Shown here in pieces: positions 18,139 to 27,469 of a stretch of DNA of 64,000 bases. Location: NCBI GenBank assembly GCA_022447545.1, contig JAKVBI010000006.1, positions 1 to 64,000 on the forward strand. The letters are read 5' to 3'. The number at the start of each line of letters is the position of its first letter. Positions within the stretch are counted from its first letter, which is position 1. The position numbers were made by a program, and so were the translations under genes. The notes under the pieces were generated by a model. It saw only the letters and a list, made by a program, of their open reading frames with translations, did not search any database and was not told where the DNA came from. The DNA is from Myxococcota bacterium. Its GTDB lineage: Bacteria; Myxococcota_A; UBA9160; SMWR01.

Positions 18139-18981
18139 TCAATGCATCCCCAGGGCCACCAGGGCACCCACCACCAGCGCCCCGTCGACCACCACGAGTC
18201 CGTACCACTCGCTGAGTTCCGTACGAAACAAACTCAGCAACGTCGCCAGGGGCACCGCCCCCAGAGGCCGCACCAGATCCGGGGCGAACAGGGCCACGGC
18301 AAAACCGCAAGCCGCCACGCCCCTCGCAAAACCGAGAGCCATTCGGGGTGTCACGGCCGCTGCGGTCTCCTTGTCGCGTACGTTCGACGCGATCACGTTG
18401 GCGAGAATCGAGAGGCTCAAGACCAGGACGACCCAGAGTGTGTGCACCGAACCTGCGCCCATGGAGAGCGGGAGCCCCGCCACCACAGAGACCCAGGCCA
18501 TGGTGACGTAGACGGGCTTTGCGTAGGGGAGACGTTTAAGCCTCCGATGGAGCACTCCCAGAATACCGGCGGGGATCAACCAGACGAAGACTCGTGGACC
18601 CGCCAACGAGACCAACACGAGCGCTGCCAGGCCCGCCATCAGAGTCACGACGTAGACCCCGGATCGGTGCTTTCGAATGAACGCGCTGCGAGTGGGTGTG
18701 GTCGAACGGTCCCGCTCGAGATCCCGCAGGTGGTCCAGGTTGTAGATCACCAGAGTTCCCGCACTTGCGAGACTCGCCGCGAGGCAAGAAGGGCCCAGGC
18801 CCATGCTGACCGACGCAGCCATGCAAAGCAGCCCCGCCGCCGCCGCGGCCCAGATGCTCGTAAAGACGAATGCATTCAGCCATGCGGCCGCCACGGCGAG
18901 AGAGTACTCTAGCCGCCCCCCGCTCTGCGCCCCGCGCGGACCCTGGGGGACGCCCGCCGAACCCGTCGACACACCAGTCAC
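18139..18981 (-). CDS. UbiA-like prenyltransferase family membrane protein
   Basis: Up to 280 aa with about eight hydrophobic segments. YNLDHLRDLERDR after the second segment matches the position of the NDxxDxxxD prenyl-diphosphate motif of UbiA enzymes, in a degenerate form. The second, C-terminal motif region reads NVIASNVRDKET, again resembling the DxxxDxxxD loop with losses. So it may be a divergent or inactive member. The frame starts at 18981 and overlaps the neighbouring plus-strand hydrolase frame; a GTG at 18894, just before the first membrane segment (AWLNAFVFTSIW), is an alternative start and would remove most of the overlap. Confidence 0.6.
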   Translation of the reverse strand: MTGVSTGSAGVPQGPRGAQSGGRLEYSLAVAAAWLNAFVFTSIWAAAAAGLLCMAASVSMGLGPSCLAASLASAGTLVIYNLDHLRDLERDRSTTPTRSAFIRKHRSGVYVVTLMAGLAALVLVSLAGPRVFVWLIPAGILGVLHRRLKRLPYAKPVYVTMAWVSVVAGLPLSMGAGSVHTLWVVLVLSLSILANVIASNVRDKETAAAVTPRMALGFARGVAACGFAVALFAPDLVRPLGAVPLATLLSLFRTELSEWYGLVVVDGALVVGALVALGMH

Positions 18982-19703
18982 CCGAGCCAGCGCAACGACC
19001 GTTTTCCAGACCCGGGCACAGGAGAATTCCGATCCGCGAATTTCGGATTCCCGTCAACGAAGCAACAGGTGACGTCACTGGCATCCTGAATCGACCCGAT
19101 GGGGCCCGTTGGGTACTGCTTCTGGCACACGGCGCCGGAGCGGGCCCGCGACACGCCTTCATGGAATCGGTCACGGCCGGCCTGGCAGAGCGGTCGATGG
19201 CAACCCTGCGCTACGCGTTCCCCTACGTGGAAAGAGGCCGGCGCGCACCCAGCCCCCGCAGTGTGCTCCTCGCCACGGTCCGGTCCGCCGTCGATGCTGC
19301 CGCCGCCCACTGCGGCGACCTGCCACTGTTGGCCGGGGGCAAATCCATGGGGGGCCGCATGACCTCACTGGCCGCCTCCCAGGAAAGACTGCCCAATATC
19401 GAAGGGCTGATCTTCTGCGGTTTTCCGCTCCATCCAGCCGGCAAGCCGAGTGCCGAGCGCGGTGAACACCTGTTCGATGTCCAACTCCCCTTGCTTTTCC
19501 TCCAGGGAACGCGGGACAAACTCGCCGAAATCGAAAGGATGGAACGACTGTGCGCAGACCTCGGGACCCGGGCAACGCTCCACGTGACCCAGGGCGGCGA
19601 CCACGGATTCCACGTCCTCAAGCGTTCGGGCCGAAACGACGAGCAGGTCATGGACGAGTTGTGCGAGCGCATTGTCTCCTGGGCGGCGGAGCGCTTCCCT
19701 TGA
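18870..19703 (+). CDS. Alpha/beta hydrolase (KANL3/Tex30-like); start uncertain
   Basis: The conserved domain begins near 19040 (REFRIPVNEATGDVTG) and holds LLLAHGAGAGPRHAFM (oxyanion loop), the nucleophile elbow AGGKSMGGRM (Ser), LLFLQGTRDKLAE (Asp) and GGDHGFHVL (His), a complete Ser-Asp-His triad. This matches the KANL3/Tex30 dienelactone-hydrolase-like family of about 210-230 residues. The N-terminal 50 residues from 18870 are Pro/Arg-rich and lie opposite the start of the UbiA-like gene, so they are doubtful; yet no ATG, GTG or TTG occurs in frame between 18882 and the conserved domain. Substrate unknown. Confidence 0.8.
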   Translation: MHSAMRPPRRESTLAAPRSAPRADPGGRPPNPSTHQSPEPAQRPFSRPGHRRIPIREFRIPVNEATGDVTGILNRPDGARWVLLLAHGAGAGPRHAFMESVTAGLAERSMATLRYAFPYVERGRRAPSPRSVLLATVRSAVDAAAAHCGDLPLLAGGKSMGGRMTSLAASQERLPNIEGLIFCGFPLHPAGKPSAERGEHLFDVQLPLLFLQGTRDKLAEIERMERLCADLGTRATLHVTQGGDHGFHVLKRSGRNDEQVMDELCERIVSWAAERFP

Positions 19704-19823
19704 CTCTCGGTTCCCACAACTCGGGCGGAATCGCAAACAACAGCAGGCCCCAGCGATCTCGAGGGGAACCCGATCGATCCCACGAGCGTGCGCTACTTTG
19801 AGGAAACTTCAGCAACACAGACC

Positions 19824-20753
19824 ATGTCGATCGCCGTCATCATTCTGACCTTCAACGAAGAGGACCACGTCGGGCCCGCTATTGAATCGGTCCGCGGTTG
19901 GGCAGACGAGATCTTCGTCGTCGACTCCTACAGCACCGACAACACCGTCGATGCTGCCCTGGGGTATTGCGACGAGGGTGTCCGAGTCGTTCAACACGTC
20001 TTCGAGAACTACTCGTCCCAGTGGAACTGGTCGCTCTCGAACCTCCCGATCACCGCAGATTGGACCCTGAAGCTCGATGCCGACGAACGCACCCCGGAGG
20101 ATTTCAAACAGGAGGTCCTGGACATCATCTCGAACTCGGGGCCCGAACTGGAAGGGCTCTATTTCCGGCGGCGCATCATCTTCATGAACAAAGCGCTGCG
20201 CTTTGGCGGCAATGCGAGCTACGACCTCAGAATGTGGCGGACGGGTTCTGCGAAATTCGACGGCCGAGAGATCAACGAACACGCCGTAGTGGAGGGAAGC
20301 ACGGCGATCCTCAAGAGTTACGTTGACCACCACGACACCAAAACGATCACCGAGTGGTGGGACAAGCACAACCGCTACTCCTCGCTCGAAGCCCTGAGCA
20401 TGATCGATACGGATTCGTCCGAAGCGGTACGACCCCGATTGTTCGGAGATCCGGTCCAACGAATGCAGTGGCTGAAGCGCGCCTACTGGTCGCAACCCTT
20501 CCGCTTCCTCTCGAGTGTGGGTCTGTTCTCCTATCACTTCTTCTTCAAGCTCGGAATTCTCGACGGTACGCGCGGTTTCCAGATCGCCGCCCTGCGAGCG
20601 ATCTTCTTCTACATGACGGACCTCAAGCTGATCGAGTACCGGAGGACCGGAAAGCGGCCCGTGGTCGACTGGCCCGCCCGAGGGGAGCCCCACCCAACCC
20701 TTCCGAGGAGCCTCGGACCGCCCCGCCAGGATTCGGGGGGCAACCCCCTGTAA
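19824..20753 (+). CDS. Family 2 glycosyltransferase (WaaE/KdtX-like)
   Basis: 309 aa from ATG 19824; the frame opens 12 codons earlier without support. The GT-A fold shows AVIILTFNEEDHVGPAIESV, DEIFVVDSYSTDNT and LKLDADERTPEDF (DxD-like metal site), the pattern of the WaaE/KdtX branch that adds a sugar to lipopolysaccharide core. The later NEHAVVEGSTAILKSYVDHHDTKTITEWWDKHNRY and a hydrophobic C-terminal stretch (GLFSYHFFFKLGIL) are also typical. Acceptor not known. It stands alone between the hydrolase and egtB, without other LPS genes. Confidence 0.85.
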   Translation: MSIAVIILTFNEEDHVGPAIESVRGWADEIFVVDSYSTDNTVDAALGYCDEGVRVVQHVFENYSSQWNWSLSNLPITADWTLKLDADERTPEDFKQEVLDIISNSGPELEGLYFRRRIIFMNKALRFGGNASYDLRMWRTGSAKFDGREINEHAVVEGSTAILKSYVDHHDTKTITEWWDKHNRYSSLEALSMIDTDSSEAVRPRLFGDPVQRMQWLKRAYWSQPFRFLSSVGLFSYHFFFKLGILDGTRGFQIAALRAIFFYMTDLKLIEYRRTGKRPVVDWPARGEPHPTLPRSLGPPRQDSGGNPL

Positions 20754-20804
20754 CTCCGGGGGACCTTCGCCCACTGATCCAAGCCGCCAACAGTGGTAGC
20801 CTGA

Positions 20805-22094
20805 ATGGCCCGGCTTTCTTCCAACCCCGAGAACCCGTTGTCTCTTTCCCACTCCGAGTTGTCCCACCGCTACCGCGAAGTTCGCACCGCCAGTGAGGCG
20901 CTGTGTGCAGATCTCTCGGCCGAGGACTGCAACGCGCAATCCATGCCCGACGCGAGCCCCGCAAAATGGCACCTCGCCCACACGAGTTGGTTTTTCGAGA
21001 CCCTGGTGCTCGAAGCACAACCGAACCACCAGCCCTACCGGCCCGAGTATCGAGTCCTGTTCAACTCCTACTACGAGAGCGTGGGGGATCAGTACCCACG
21101 CCCGGATCGCGGCCTGCTCACCCGCCCCTCCCTGGAGGAGGTCCTGGACTATCGCCAGACTGTGGATCTGCGCCTGCTGGAGTGCCTGGATGCAGGCCTC
21201 GAAGCCCCGGCCCTCGATGTCGTGGAACTCGGAATCCACCACGAACAACAGCACCAGGAGCTGCTCCTCACGGACATCAAGCACCTGCTCTCCCACAATC
21301 CGCTCCATCCCGTCTATCTCGAGGGCCCGAGCAACGACGCAGCGGCACACCCCCCAGAGTCCGAACCGATCACCTGGCAAGCCCACGCGGGGGGTCTCCA
21401 CAGTTTTGGCCACGCGGGCAAGGGCTTCGCGTTCGACAACGAGCAGCCGCGCCACCAGGTCTTCCTCGAGCCCTTCGAACTCGCCCAGCGTCCCGTCACC
21501 AACGGGGACTTCCTCGCCTTCGTCGAGGACGGCGGGTACCACCGGCCGGAGTTGTGGCTCTCGGACGGATTTGCGGCATCTCGGGCCGGCAACTGGCGCG
21601 CTCCTCTGTACTGGCACGAGCGAGACGGCGGCTATGAGGCCTTCACCTTGAGTGGATTGCTCCCTCTCGTGGAGGGTGAGCCCGTTTGTCACGTGAGCTT
21701 CTACGAAGCCGATGCCTTTGCGCGCTGGTCGAACGCGCGGCTCCCCAACGAGTTCGAGTGGGAAATAGCGGCCAGCCAGGTACCCATGGAGGGCAATTTC
21801 GCCGAACGGGGAAGACTTCACCCGGAACCCACAGGCTCGGGACGGGGAGTCATGCAGCTGTACGGCGACACCTGGGAGTGGACCCGCAGCCACTACGGCG
21901 CGTACCCGGGCTTCCGTCCCCTGTCGGGTTCCCTGGGTGAGTACAACGGGAAGTTCATGAGTGGTCAGATGGTGCTTCGGGGCGGCTCCTGCGCCACTCG
22001 GAGATCCCACATCCGCAGCACGTACCGCAACTTCTTCCCGCCCGATGCCCGTTGGCAGTTCAGCGGGATCCGGCTTGCGCGCGACCTGAGCTGA
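20805..22094 (+). CDS. egtB: Ergothioneine biosynthesis sulfoxide synthase EgtB
   Basis: Non-haem iron enzyme joining hercynine to a thiol (gamma-glutamylcysteine or cysteine) with oxygen, as a sulfoxide. 429 aa. The N-terminal DinB-like helical domain carries KWHLAHTSWFFE (about residues 54-65) and HHEQQHQELLLTD (145-157); the histidines of these two motifs form the iron site. The C-terminal FGE-sulfatase-like domain includes QRPVTNGDFLAFVEDGGY, VCHVSFYEADAFARW, LPNEFEWEIAA, TWEWTRSHY and LRGGSCATR. The usual partner egtD (histidine methyltransferase) is not adjacent and is not in this window. Confidence 0.93.
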   Translation: MARLSSNPENPLSLSHSELSHRYREVRTASEALCADLSAEDCNAQSMPDASPAKWHLAHTSWFFETLVLEAQPNHQPYRPEYRVLFNSYYESVGDQYPRPDRGLLTRPSLEEVLDYRQTVDLRLLECLDAGLEAPALDVVELGIHHEQQHQELLLTDIKHLLSHNPLHPVYLEGPSNDAAAHPPESEPITWQAHAGGLHSFGHAGKGFAFDNEQPRHQVFLEPFELAQRPVTNGDFLAFVEDGGYHRPELWLSDGFAASRAGNWRAPLYWHERDGGYEAFTLSGLLPLVEGEPVCHVSFYEADAFARWSNARLPNEFEWEIAASQVPMEGNFAERGRLHPEPTGSGRGVMQLYGDTWEWTRSHYGAYPGFRPLSGSLGEYNGKFMSGQMVLRGGSCATRRSHIRSTYRNFFPPDARWQFSGIRLARDLS

Positions 22095-22126
22095 GACTTT
22101 GCCACCCAGGCCCTGGGGCCCATCCC

Positions 22127-23803
22127 CTAGTGCTCGAACTTCCGATACCGGATGCGATGGGGCTGATCGGCATCGGCTCCCAAACGGCGCTTGCGGTCCG
22201 CCTCATAGTCCCCGTAGTTGCCCTCGAACCACTCCACGTGGGAGTCGCCCTCGAAGGCCAGGATGTGGGTAGCGATCCGGTCGAGGAACCAGCGGTCGTG
22301 GGAGATCACCACGACACAGCCCGAGAACCCGAGCAGCGCCTCCTCGAGTGCTCGTAGGGTGTCGACATCGAGATCGTTGGTGGGTTCGTCGAGGAGCAGC
22401 AGGTTGCCACCGCTGTGAAGCAGCTTGGCGAGATGGACGCGGTTCCGCTCGCCCCCGGAGAGGCTGCCCACGAGCTTTTGTTGATCGGTGCCCTTGAAGT
22501 TGAAAGAAGCCACGTAGGCGCGCGAGTTGATTTCCCGCCCACCGACCTGCAATCGATCGAGCCCGCCACTGATCTCCTGCCAGACCGTCTTGTCGGGCTC
22601 CAGGGCATCTCGACTCTGGTCCACGTAGGAGGGCACCACGGTCTCCCCGAGGCGAAGAGAGCCGCTATCGGCCTGCTCCTCTCCGGCGATCATGCGAAAC
22701 AGGGTGGTCTTGCCCGCACCATTCGCTCCGATCACGCCGACGATTCCTCCTCGCGGCAGGGCAAAGGAGAGCCCGTCGATCAGCAGTTGATCCTCGAAGC
22801 CCTTGACGAGGCCCTCGGCATCCACGACCTGCTCCCCGAGGCGCGGACCCGGCGGAATCGAGATCTCCACCTTTTCCGGAGCACGGTTCTGCTCCTCGGC
22901 AACGAGATCTTCGTAGGCTCGTATCCGAGCCTTGCCCTTGGCCTGACGCGCACGTGGAGCCATGCGAATCCACTCGAGTTCCCGCTCCAGGGTTCGAGAA
23001 CGGGCCGAGGCCTGTTTCTCCTCCACACCCAGGCGCTGCTGCTTCTGTTCGAGCCAGGAGCTGTAATTCCCCTCCCAGGGAATTCCGCGCCCCCGATCGA
23101 GTTCCAAGATCCAACCCGCAACATTGTCGAGGAAATATCGGTCGTGGGTGACCGCCACCACCGTGCCAGGGTAATCGTGCAGATAGCGTTCGAGCCACGC
23201 CACGGATTCCGCATCCAGATGGTTGGTGGGCTCATCGAGCAACAACATGTCGGGCTTCTCGAGCAGCAAGCGGCACAGTGCCACCCGGCGGCGCTCTCCG
23301 CCCGAGAGCACGTCCACCTTCATGTCCCCTGCGGGTACCCGCAAGGCATCCATGGCCACCTCGAGCGTGTGGTCGAGTTCCCAGGCATTGACGCTATCGA
23401 TGCGATCCTGGAGCTTCGCCTGCTCGTCCAGTAGAGCGGTCATCTCGTCGTCGTCCAGGGGCTCGGCGAATCTCTCGCTGATCTGCTCGAAACGATTCAG
23501 CAGTGCGCGAACCTCCGCGACACCGAGCTCCACGTTGCCGCGAACGTCCAAACTCGAGTCGAGTTCCGGCTCCTGGGGGAGAAAGCCGACCCGAATGTCC
23601 GCCGCCGGCTTGGCCTCTCCCAGAAAATCCGTGTCCAGACCCGCCATGATGCGCAACAAGGTGCTCTTGCCTGCTCCATTGGCCCCGAGCACACCGATCT
23701 TCGCGCCCGGGAGGAAAGCCAGAGTGATGTCATCCAGAATCACGCGATCTTGGGATACGACCTTGCGTAGATCCTGCATGGTGAAAACGAATTGATGGGC
23801 CAT
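22127..23803 (-). CDS. ettA: Energy-dependent translational throttle protein EttA (ABC-F)
   Basis: Ribosome-associated ABC-F ATPase of 558 aa, matching EttA length. The start at ATG 23803 begins the conserved [16 protein letters not shown]; the 74-residue upstream extension is not family-like. Two ABC cassettes are complete: Walker [10 protein letters not shown] and GANGAGKTT, signatures [11 protein letters not shown] and [11 protein letters not shown], Walker [12 protein letters not shown] and [11 protein letters not shown]. Between them is the long linker with [26 protein letters not shown] and the arm region typical of the family. It has no membrane domain. Divergent from the ferritin-like gene. 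Confidence 0.95.
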   Translation of the reverse strand: MAHQFVFTMQDLRKVVSQDRVILDDITLAFLPGAKIGVLGANGAGKSTLLRIMAGLDTDFLGEAKPAADIRVGFLPQEPELDSSLDVRGNVELGVAEVRALLNRFEQISERFAEPLDDDEMTALLDEQAKLQDRIDSVNAWELDHTLEVAMDALRVPAGDMKVDVLSGGERRRVALCRLLLEKPDMLLLDEPTNHLDAESVAWLERYLHDYPGTVVAVTHDRYFLDNVAGWILELDRGRGIPWEGNYSSWLEQKQQRLGVEEKQASARSRTLERELEWIRMAPRARQAKGKARIRAYEDLVAEEQNRAPEKVEISIPPGPRLGEQVVDAEGLVKGFEDQLLIDGLSFALPRGGIVGVIGANGAGKTTLFRMIAGEEQADSGSLRLGETVVPSYVDQSRDALEPDKTVWQEISGGLDRLQVGGREINSRAYVASFNFKGTDQQKLVGSLSGGERNRVHLAKLLHSGGNLLLLDEPTNDLDVDTLRALEEALLGFSGCVVVISHDRWFLDRIATHILAFEGDSHVEWFEGNYGDYEADRKRRLGADADQPHRIRYRKFEH

Positions 23804-23999
23804 GGGGGCGCGCAGTCTAGCAGGCTGACACCCACGCCGAAGCGGGCCCACCTGACTCCCGGTGGCCCGTTTCGGGGATGACCTGGAGTCACCCCCGGCG
23901 ACGAAGAGTGGACACCTCGCCACGCCGCCGGCCCGCACCTCCGGACGCAAACTCCGGTACCCTGATTCAGGCAGCGAACAACGATCCAGGAGAACGCCG

Positions 24000-25106
24000 A
24001 TGGCCCATATCAATGTCGATCCCATCTACGAGGCCACTGATCGCGACGACTTTGCCACCATGATCGAAGTCGGACGCTACACACGGCGAAGCTCGGACTT
24101 CGACGAACTCATCGAGCGAACCCACGACCACTTCTGGAACCCTCTAGACGCGGACTACATCGACTTCTCCACGCCGTTCGACATGAAGGCCGAGACCCTC
24201 ATCCCCGAGGACATGATCGCGGAATTCAACTCGGCCATCGGCGACCAGATCGACGAGAGCCGTAGAGTCGAATTCACCAACGAAAACGCCCGGTTCATCC
24301 TCTCCCAGATTCTTCACGGAGAACAGGGCGCGCTCTCGCTCTCGAGTTCTCTCTGTCAGATCCTCGTCGATCCCGGCGCCGTCGAATACGCAAGCAATCA
24401 GGTTCGTGAAGAGGCGCGGCATGTCACCGCGTTCACCGAGTACATGAAGGCGCGCTTTGAAGGGCGTCCGTACGAGGTGGGACACATGCTGGGAACCCTG
24501 ATGAAGGATGTCTACGTCGCACCCGAGGTCTACAAAAAGCTCGTGGGGATGCAGATGCTGATCGAGGGCCTTGCCATGGGCGCCTTCGCGACCCTTCACA
24601 TGCAGGCCCGGGACCCCCTGCTCCAGCGCCTCGTGCGACTCGTGATGACCGACGAGGCCTTCCACCACAAGTTCGGGAAGATCTGGGCAGACAAGACCAT
24701 CGACCGACTGCCCGAAGAAGAGCGCAACACGGTGGAAGACTGGGCGGCGAGCTGTTTCCAGGCGCTGCTCTACAACCTAGCGGGAGCCAACCAGAAGGCC
24801 GCACTCTACGAACGCTTCGGGGTGGATCCCGAATGGGCCATGGGCGCCATGGCAGAGGCGTTCACCGACTCGGACCGGCGCAAGCTGATGCAGCGCCCCG
24901 CCAACATCTTCCGCGTCCTGATCAAGACACTCCATCGTTCGAACATCATTACCGAGCGAACGCGCCACACCTACGCGGCCTGGATCGACATGGACGAATT
25001 GAAGGCTGAGGATGACCGGATGGTCGGAGACGACATCGCTGAAGCGGGAATCCTGGAGTTGCGCGACATCAACGAGTCCAAGGATCTGGGCCCGGCCCGA
25101 GTCTGA
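24000..25106 (+). CDS. Ferritin-like diiron protein, AurF-type
   Basis: 368 aa from ATG 24000, reached after an AGGAGA-like site. The four-helix-bundle iron ligands are visible: LHGEQGAL (Glu), [13 protein letters not shown] (ExxRH, Glu and His), [13 protein letters not shown] (Glu) and [13 protein letters not shown] (Glu and His). This pattern resembles AurF-type N-oxygenases and other ferritin-like oxidoreductases, though not the R2 ribonucleotide reductase radical tyrosine context. The substrate is unknown; a hydroxylation or N-oxidation role is inference. No dedicated ferredoxin or reductase sits beside it. Confidence 0.75.
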   Translation: MAHINVDPIYEATDRDDFATMIEVGRYTRRSSDFDELIERTHDHFWNPLDADYIDFSTPFDMKAETLIPEDMIAEFNSAIGDQIDESRRVEFTNENARFILSQILHGEQGALSLSSSLCQILVDPGAVEYASNQVREEARHVTAFTEYMKARFEGRPYEVGHMLGTLMKDVYVAPEVYKKLVGMQMLIEGLAMGAFATLHMQARDPLLQRLVRLVMTDEAFHHKFGKIWADKTIDRLPEEERNTVEDWAASCFQALLYNLAGANQKAALYERFGVDPEWAMGAMAEAFTDSDRRKLMQRPANIFRVLIKTLHRSNIITERTRHTYAAWIDMDELKAEDDRMVGDDIAEAGILELRDINESKDLGPARV

Positions 25107-25155
25107 CCGAGCCAACGGCCACCACCACGGGCATCCTTCCCTTGAATGAACCTGC

Positions 25156-25167
25156 GAGGACTTCCTG
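25156..25167 (+). promoter_or_regulatory. Ribosome site before a possible CTG start
   Basis: GAGGA (25156-25160) is followed after four bases by CTG 25165, the only NTG codon near the beginning of the open frame (the in-frame TGA is at 25147). It is the best candidate start for the SGNH-like membrane protein. Confidence 0.35.
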
Positions 25168-26571
25168 AACCAGCGAGAAGACCGTCATCGCGATGTTGCG
25201 CGGGGGCTATGCGCCGGTCTTCTGCTGGCGAGCCTCTACGGTTGGGCGATCAGCGCCGGCGACCGGCCGGGAACCGGTGCGATCTGGGACTTCTGGTCGC
25301 CGCTCGCTTTCGCGATCAACAGTGCCCTGACCCTGGGAGGACTCGCGGCGCTTCCAGCCGCGCTCTCATCTCGGCCCCAACGTGCGCTCAATCGCCTTGG
25401 CATCGGCGCACTACTTCTCGCGCTGGGGATCGGAATCGCAGAAATCCCCGCAGTTCTGGGCTTCGACTACGGAGGGCTCTTCCAGCGTTCGGCCGCCGAG
25501 TCTCTGGCGCGACTCGAACCCAGGCACGACCGCAACCACCGCGCCCACTCGGAGCGGATCCACCAAGTGCCCGGGGGCATGCAGATTCGAGGCAACGTGC
25601 CGGGGAGGCTCGTAAACACCCTCGGAATCGCCGGGCGAGCCCCCCATCCCGTCGCACTTCACTTCGGTGACGAGGGTTTCCGCGATGACCTCCCTCGGGA
25701 CGGCACCGACGTGGTTCTGATCGGCGATTCGATGGTGGTGTCGGAATTTCTCAGCGACGAGGCGATGCTCTCGACCCGGATCACCGCTGACCTTGGGCTC
25801 CCCACCGTGAGCCTCGCCGTCAATGGCTACGGCCCCCAACAGGAACTCGATGTTCTGCTCAACGATGGATTACCGCTGGCACCCGACGTGGTGGTCTGGT
25901 TCTTCTTCGAAGGGGATGATCTGATCGACACCCGTCGGTTCCAGAAGTTTCACGAAGCCCCGGATCGGAACGGATTCGTGGGCCTGCACTTTGGGGAACG
26001 GTCTCTGGTCGCCAACAGCCTCGCTGCACTGGCCTGGGCGACAACGCCTCAGCGCGAGACGGACTCGGACCTGGCCCATCGAAGGTCCTGCGACATTCGA
26101 CTCGCAGGATCTACCGAGTCCAGACGGATCTATTTCCGATTCGACGCCCAGCCCCTCAAACACCGGAGCGCGCTGCTTCAGGCCAAGCGTGCGATCAAGA
26201 CGGCTCAGCTTCGAAGCGAGCTCTCCGGTGCCCGCTTCCTGCTCGTGTACGTGCCCGCAAAGTTTCGGGTATACGCCGAACGCTGCGCCTACGGGCCCGA
26301 AAGTGATCTGGTCCACTGGAGACCCGATGACCTCCCCGAGCGGATGCTCCACTGGAGCCAGGCGGCGGGCATCGAATTCATCGACCTGACTCGTGGACTT
26401 CAGCGCGCCTTGATCAAAGGGGAATCACCGTATCTGGAGGACGATCCGGGGTTGAGCCCTGTGGGCCAGGCACGGATCGCGCAAGGGTTGCTACCGGAGC
26501 TCCAAGCCTTGCAGAGCGACGGCCGGCCCCTCCTCGACATTTCGTCCCCCATCATCGACTGGGAGCCGTGA
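25165..26571 (+). CDS. Membrane-anchored SGNH-like hydrolase, probable CTG start
   Basis: The first ATG/GTG-type start is at 25567, but the same frame is open from 25150 and encodes three hydrophobic segments (about residues 15-31, 45-68 and 78-100) and a hydrophilic linker, which I take as part of the gene. From CTG 25165 it is 468 aa. The C-terminal domain has VVLIGDSM (Ser about 189), AVNGYGPQQELDVLL, and PDVVVWFFFEGDDLID, the blocks I to III of SGNH/GDSL enzymes. The expected DxxH block near the end reads DDPGLSPVGQARIA and lacks the histidine, so catalysis is doubtful or differs. An alternative is a one-base indel near 25147 with the real start at ATG 25146. Confidence 0.65.
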   Translation: MNQREDRHRDVARGLCAGLLLASLYGWAISAGDRPGTGAIWDFWSPLAFAINSALTLGGLAALPAALSSRPQRALNRLGIGALLLALGIGIAEIPAVLGFDYGGLFQRSAAESLARLEPRHDRNHRAHSERIHQVPGGMQIRGNVPGRLVNTLGIAGRAPHPVALHFGDEGFRDDLPRDGTDVVLIGDSMVVSEFLSDEAMLSTRITADLGLPTVSLAVNGYGPQQELDVLLNDGLPLAPDVVVWFFFEGDDLIDTRRFQKFHEAPDRNGFVGLHFGERSLVANSLAALAWATTPQRETDSDLAHRRSCDIRLAGSTESRRIYFRFDAQPLKHRSALLQAKRAIKTAQLRSELSGARFLLVYVPAKFRVYAERCAYGPESDLVHWRPDDLPERMLHWSQAAGIEFIDLTRGLQRALIKGESPYLEDDPGLSPVGQARIAQGLLPELQALQSDGRPLLDISSPIIDWEP

Positions 26572-26592
26572 ACCGACCCGAGAGAATCCGCC

Positions 26593-27459
26593 TCAGGGCA
26601 GACGGGTGATCAGGCTCGAGGTGTCCCAACGCCCCCCACCCCGCTCCTGGACCTCCGAGTAGAAGCCATCCACCAAACCGGCGACGGGCAACTCCGCCCC
26701 CACCCTCTCGGCTTCGGCCAACGCGATGGCGAGGTCCTTGCGCATCCAATCCACGGCGAAACCAAAATCGAAGGAACCCTCCAGCATGGTGGGAGCCCGA
26801 TTTTCCATCTGCCAGGATTGAGCGGCCCCCTTCGAGATTGCATCGACCAGAAGCCCACCATCGATTCCCGCACGCCTCGCGAAGGCGAGGCCTTCCGACA
26901 GCCCCTGCAACAGACCCGCGATACAGATCTGATTGGCCATCTTGGCCAACTGCCCCGAACCCGTCGGACCCATCCATACCCGTTTTTGCGCGTAACAGTC
27001 GAGCAGGTTCGCCGCCCACTGGAAGTGCGACTCCTCTCCACCCACCATCACCGTAAGTTTCCCGTTCTCCGCACCGGCCTGACCCCCCGATACCGGTGCA
27101 TCCAGAAAACCGACTCCGCACTCCCGGGCTCGGCCCCAGATCTCCCGAGCCAACTCTGCGGAAGCCGTGGTGTGGTCCACTAGCAGCGCCCCTGCCTCGA
27201 GTCCGACCAGGGCGCCCGCGTCGCCCAGGACGACCTGCCGCAGGTCGTCATCGTTGCCAGTACACACGAAGACCACCTCCGCCCCACGGGCGGCCGCTTG
27301 GGGACTCTCCGCAAAGTCTCCCCCGTACTGTTCTACCCACGCTTGGGCGCGCTCGACGGTGCGGTTGTAAACCGTCACGCGGTGCCCGGCTCGAGCGAGG
27401 TGACCCGCCATCGGATAACCCATGGTGCCAAGACACAAGAATGCGAGATTTCGAGTCAT
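26593..27459 (-). CDS. 3-hydroxyisobutyrate dehydrogenase-family oxidoreductase
   Basis: NAD(P)-dependent beta-hydroxyacid dehydrogenase of 288 aa. Start ATG 27459 with AAGGGAGAGCC upstream. Rossmann motif LCLGTMGYPMAGHLARAG at the N-terminus, substrate motif DAPVSGGQAGAENGKLTVMVGG, and catalytic Lys in GSGQLAKMANQICIAG. The exact acid (3-hydroxyisobutyrate, tartronate semialdehyde or similar) is not decided. It starts 10 bases after the stop of the upstream GPH-type transporter gene, so the transporter may import its substrate (inference). Confidence 0.92.
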   Translation of the reverse strand: MTRNLAFLCLGTMGYPMAGHLARAGHRVTVYNRTVERAQAWVEQYGGDFAESPQAAARGAEVVFVCTGNDDDLRQVVLGDAGALVGLEAGALLVDHTTASAELAREIWGRARECGVGFLDAPVSGGQAGAENGKLTVMVGGEESHFQWAANLLDCYAQKRVWMGPTGSGQLAKMANQICIAGLLQGLSEGLAFARRAGIDGGLLVDAISKGAAQSWQMENRAPTMLEGSFDFGFAVDWMRKDLAIALAEAERVGAELPVAGLVDGFYSEVQERGGGRWDTSSLITRLP

Positions 27460-27469
27460 CGGCTCTCCC

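Noticed and set aside
19809-22010. 733-codon minus-strand frame
   Set aside because: Antisense to the glycosyltransferase and egtB, which have clear motifs; long antisense frames are common in GC-rich DNA.
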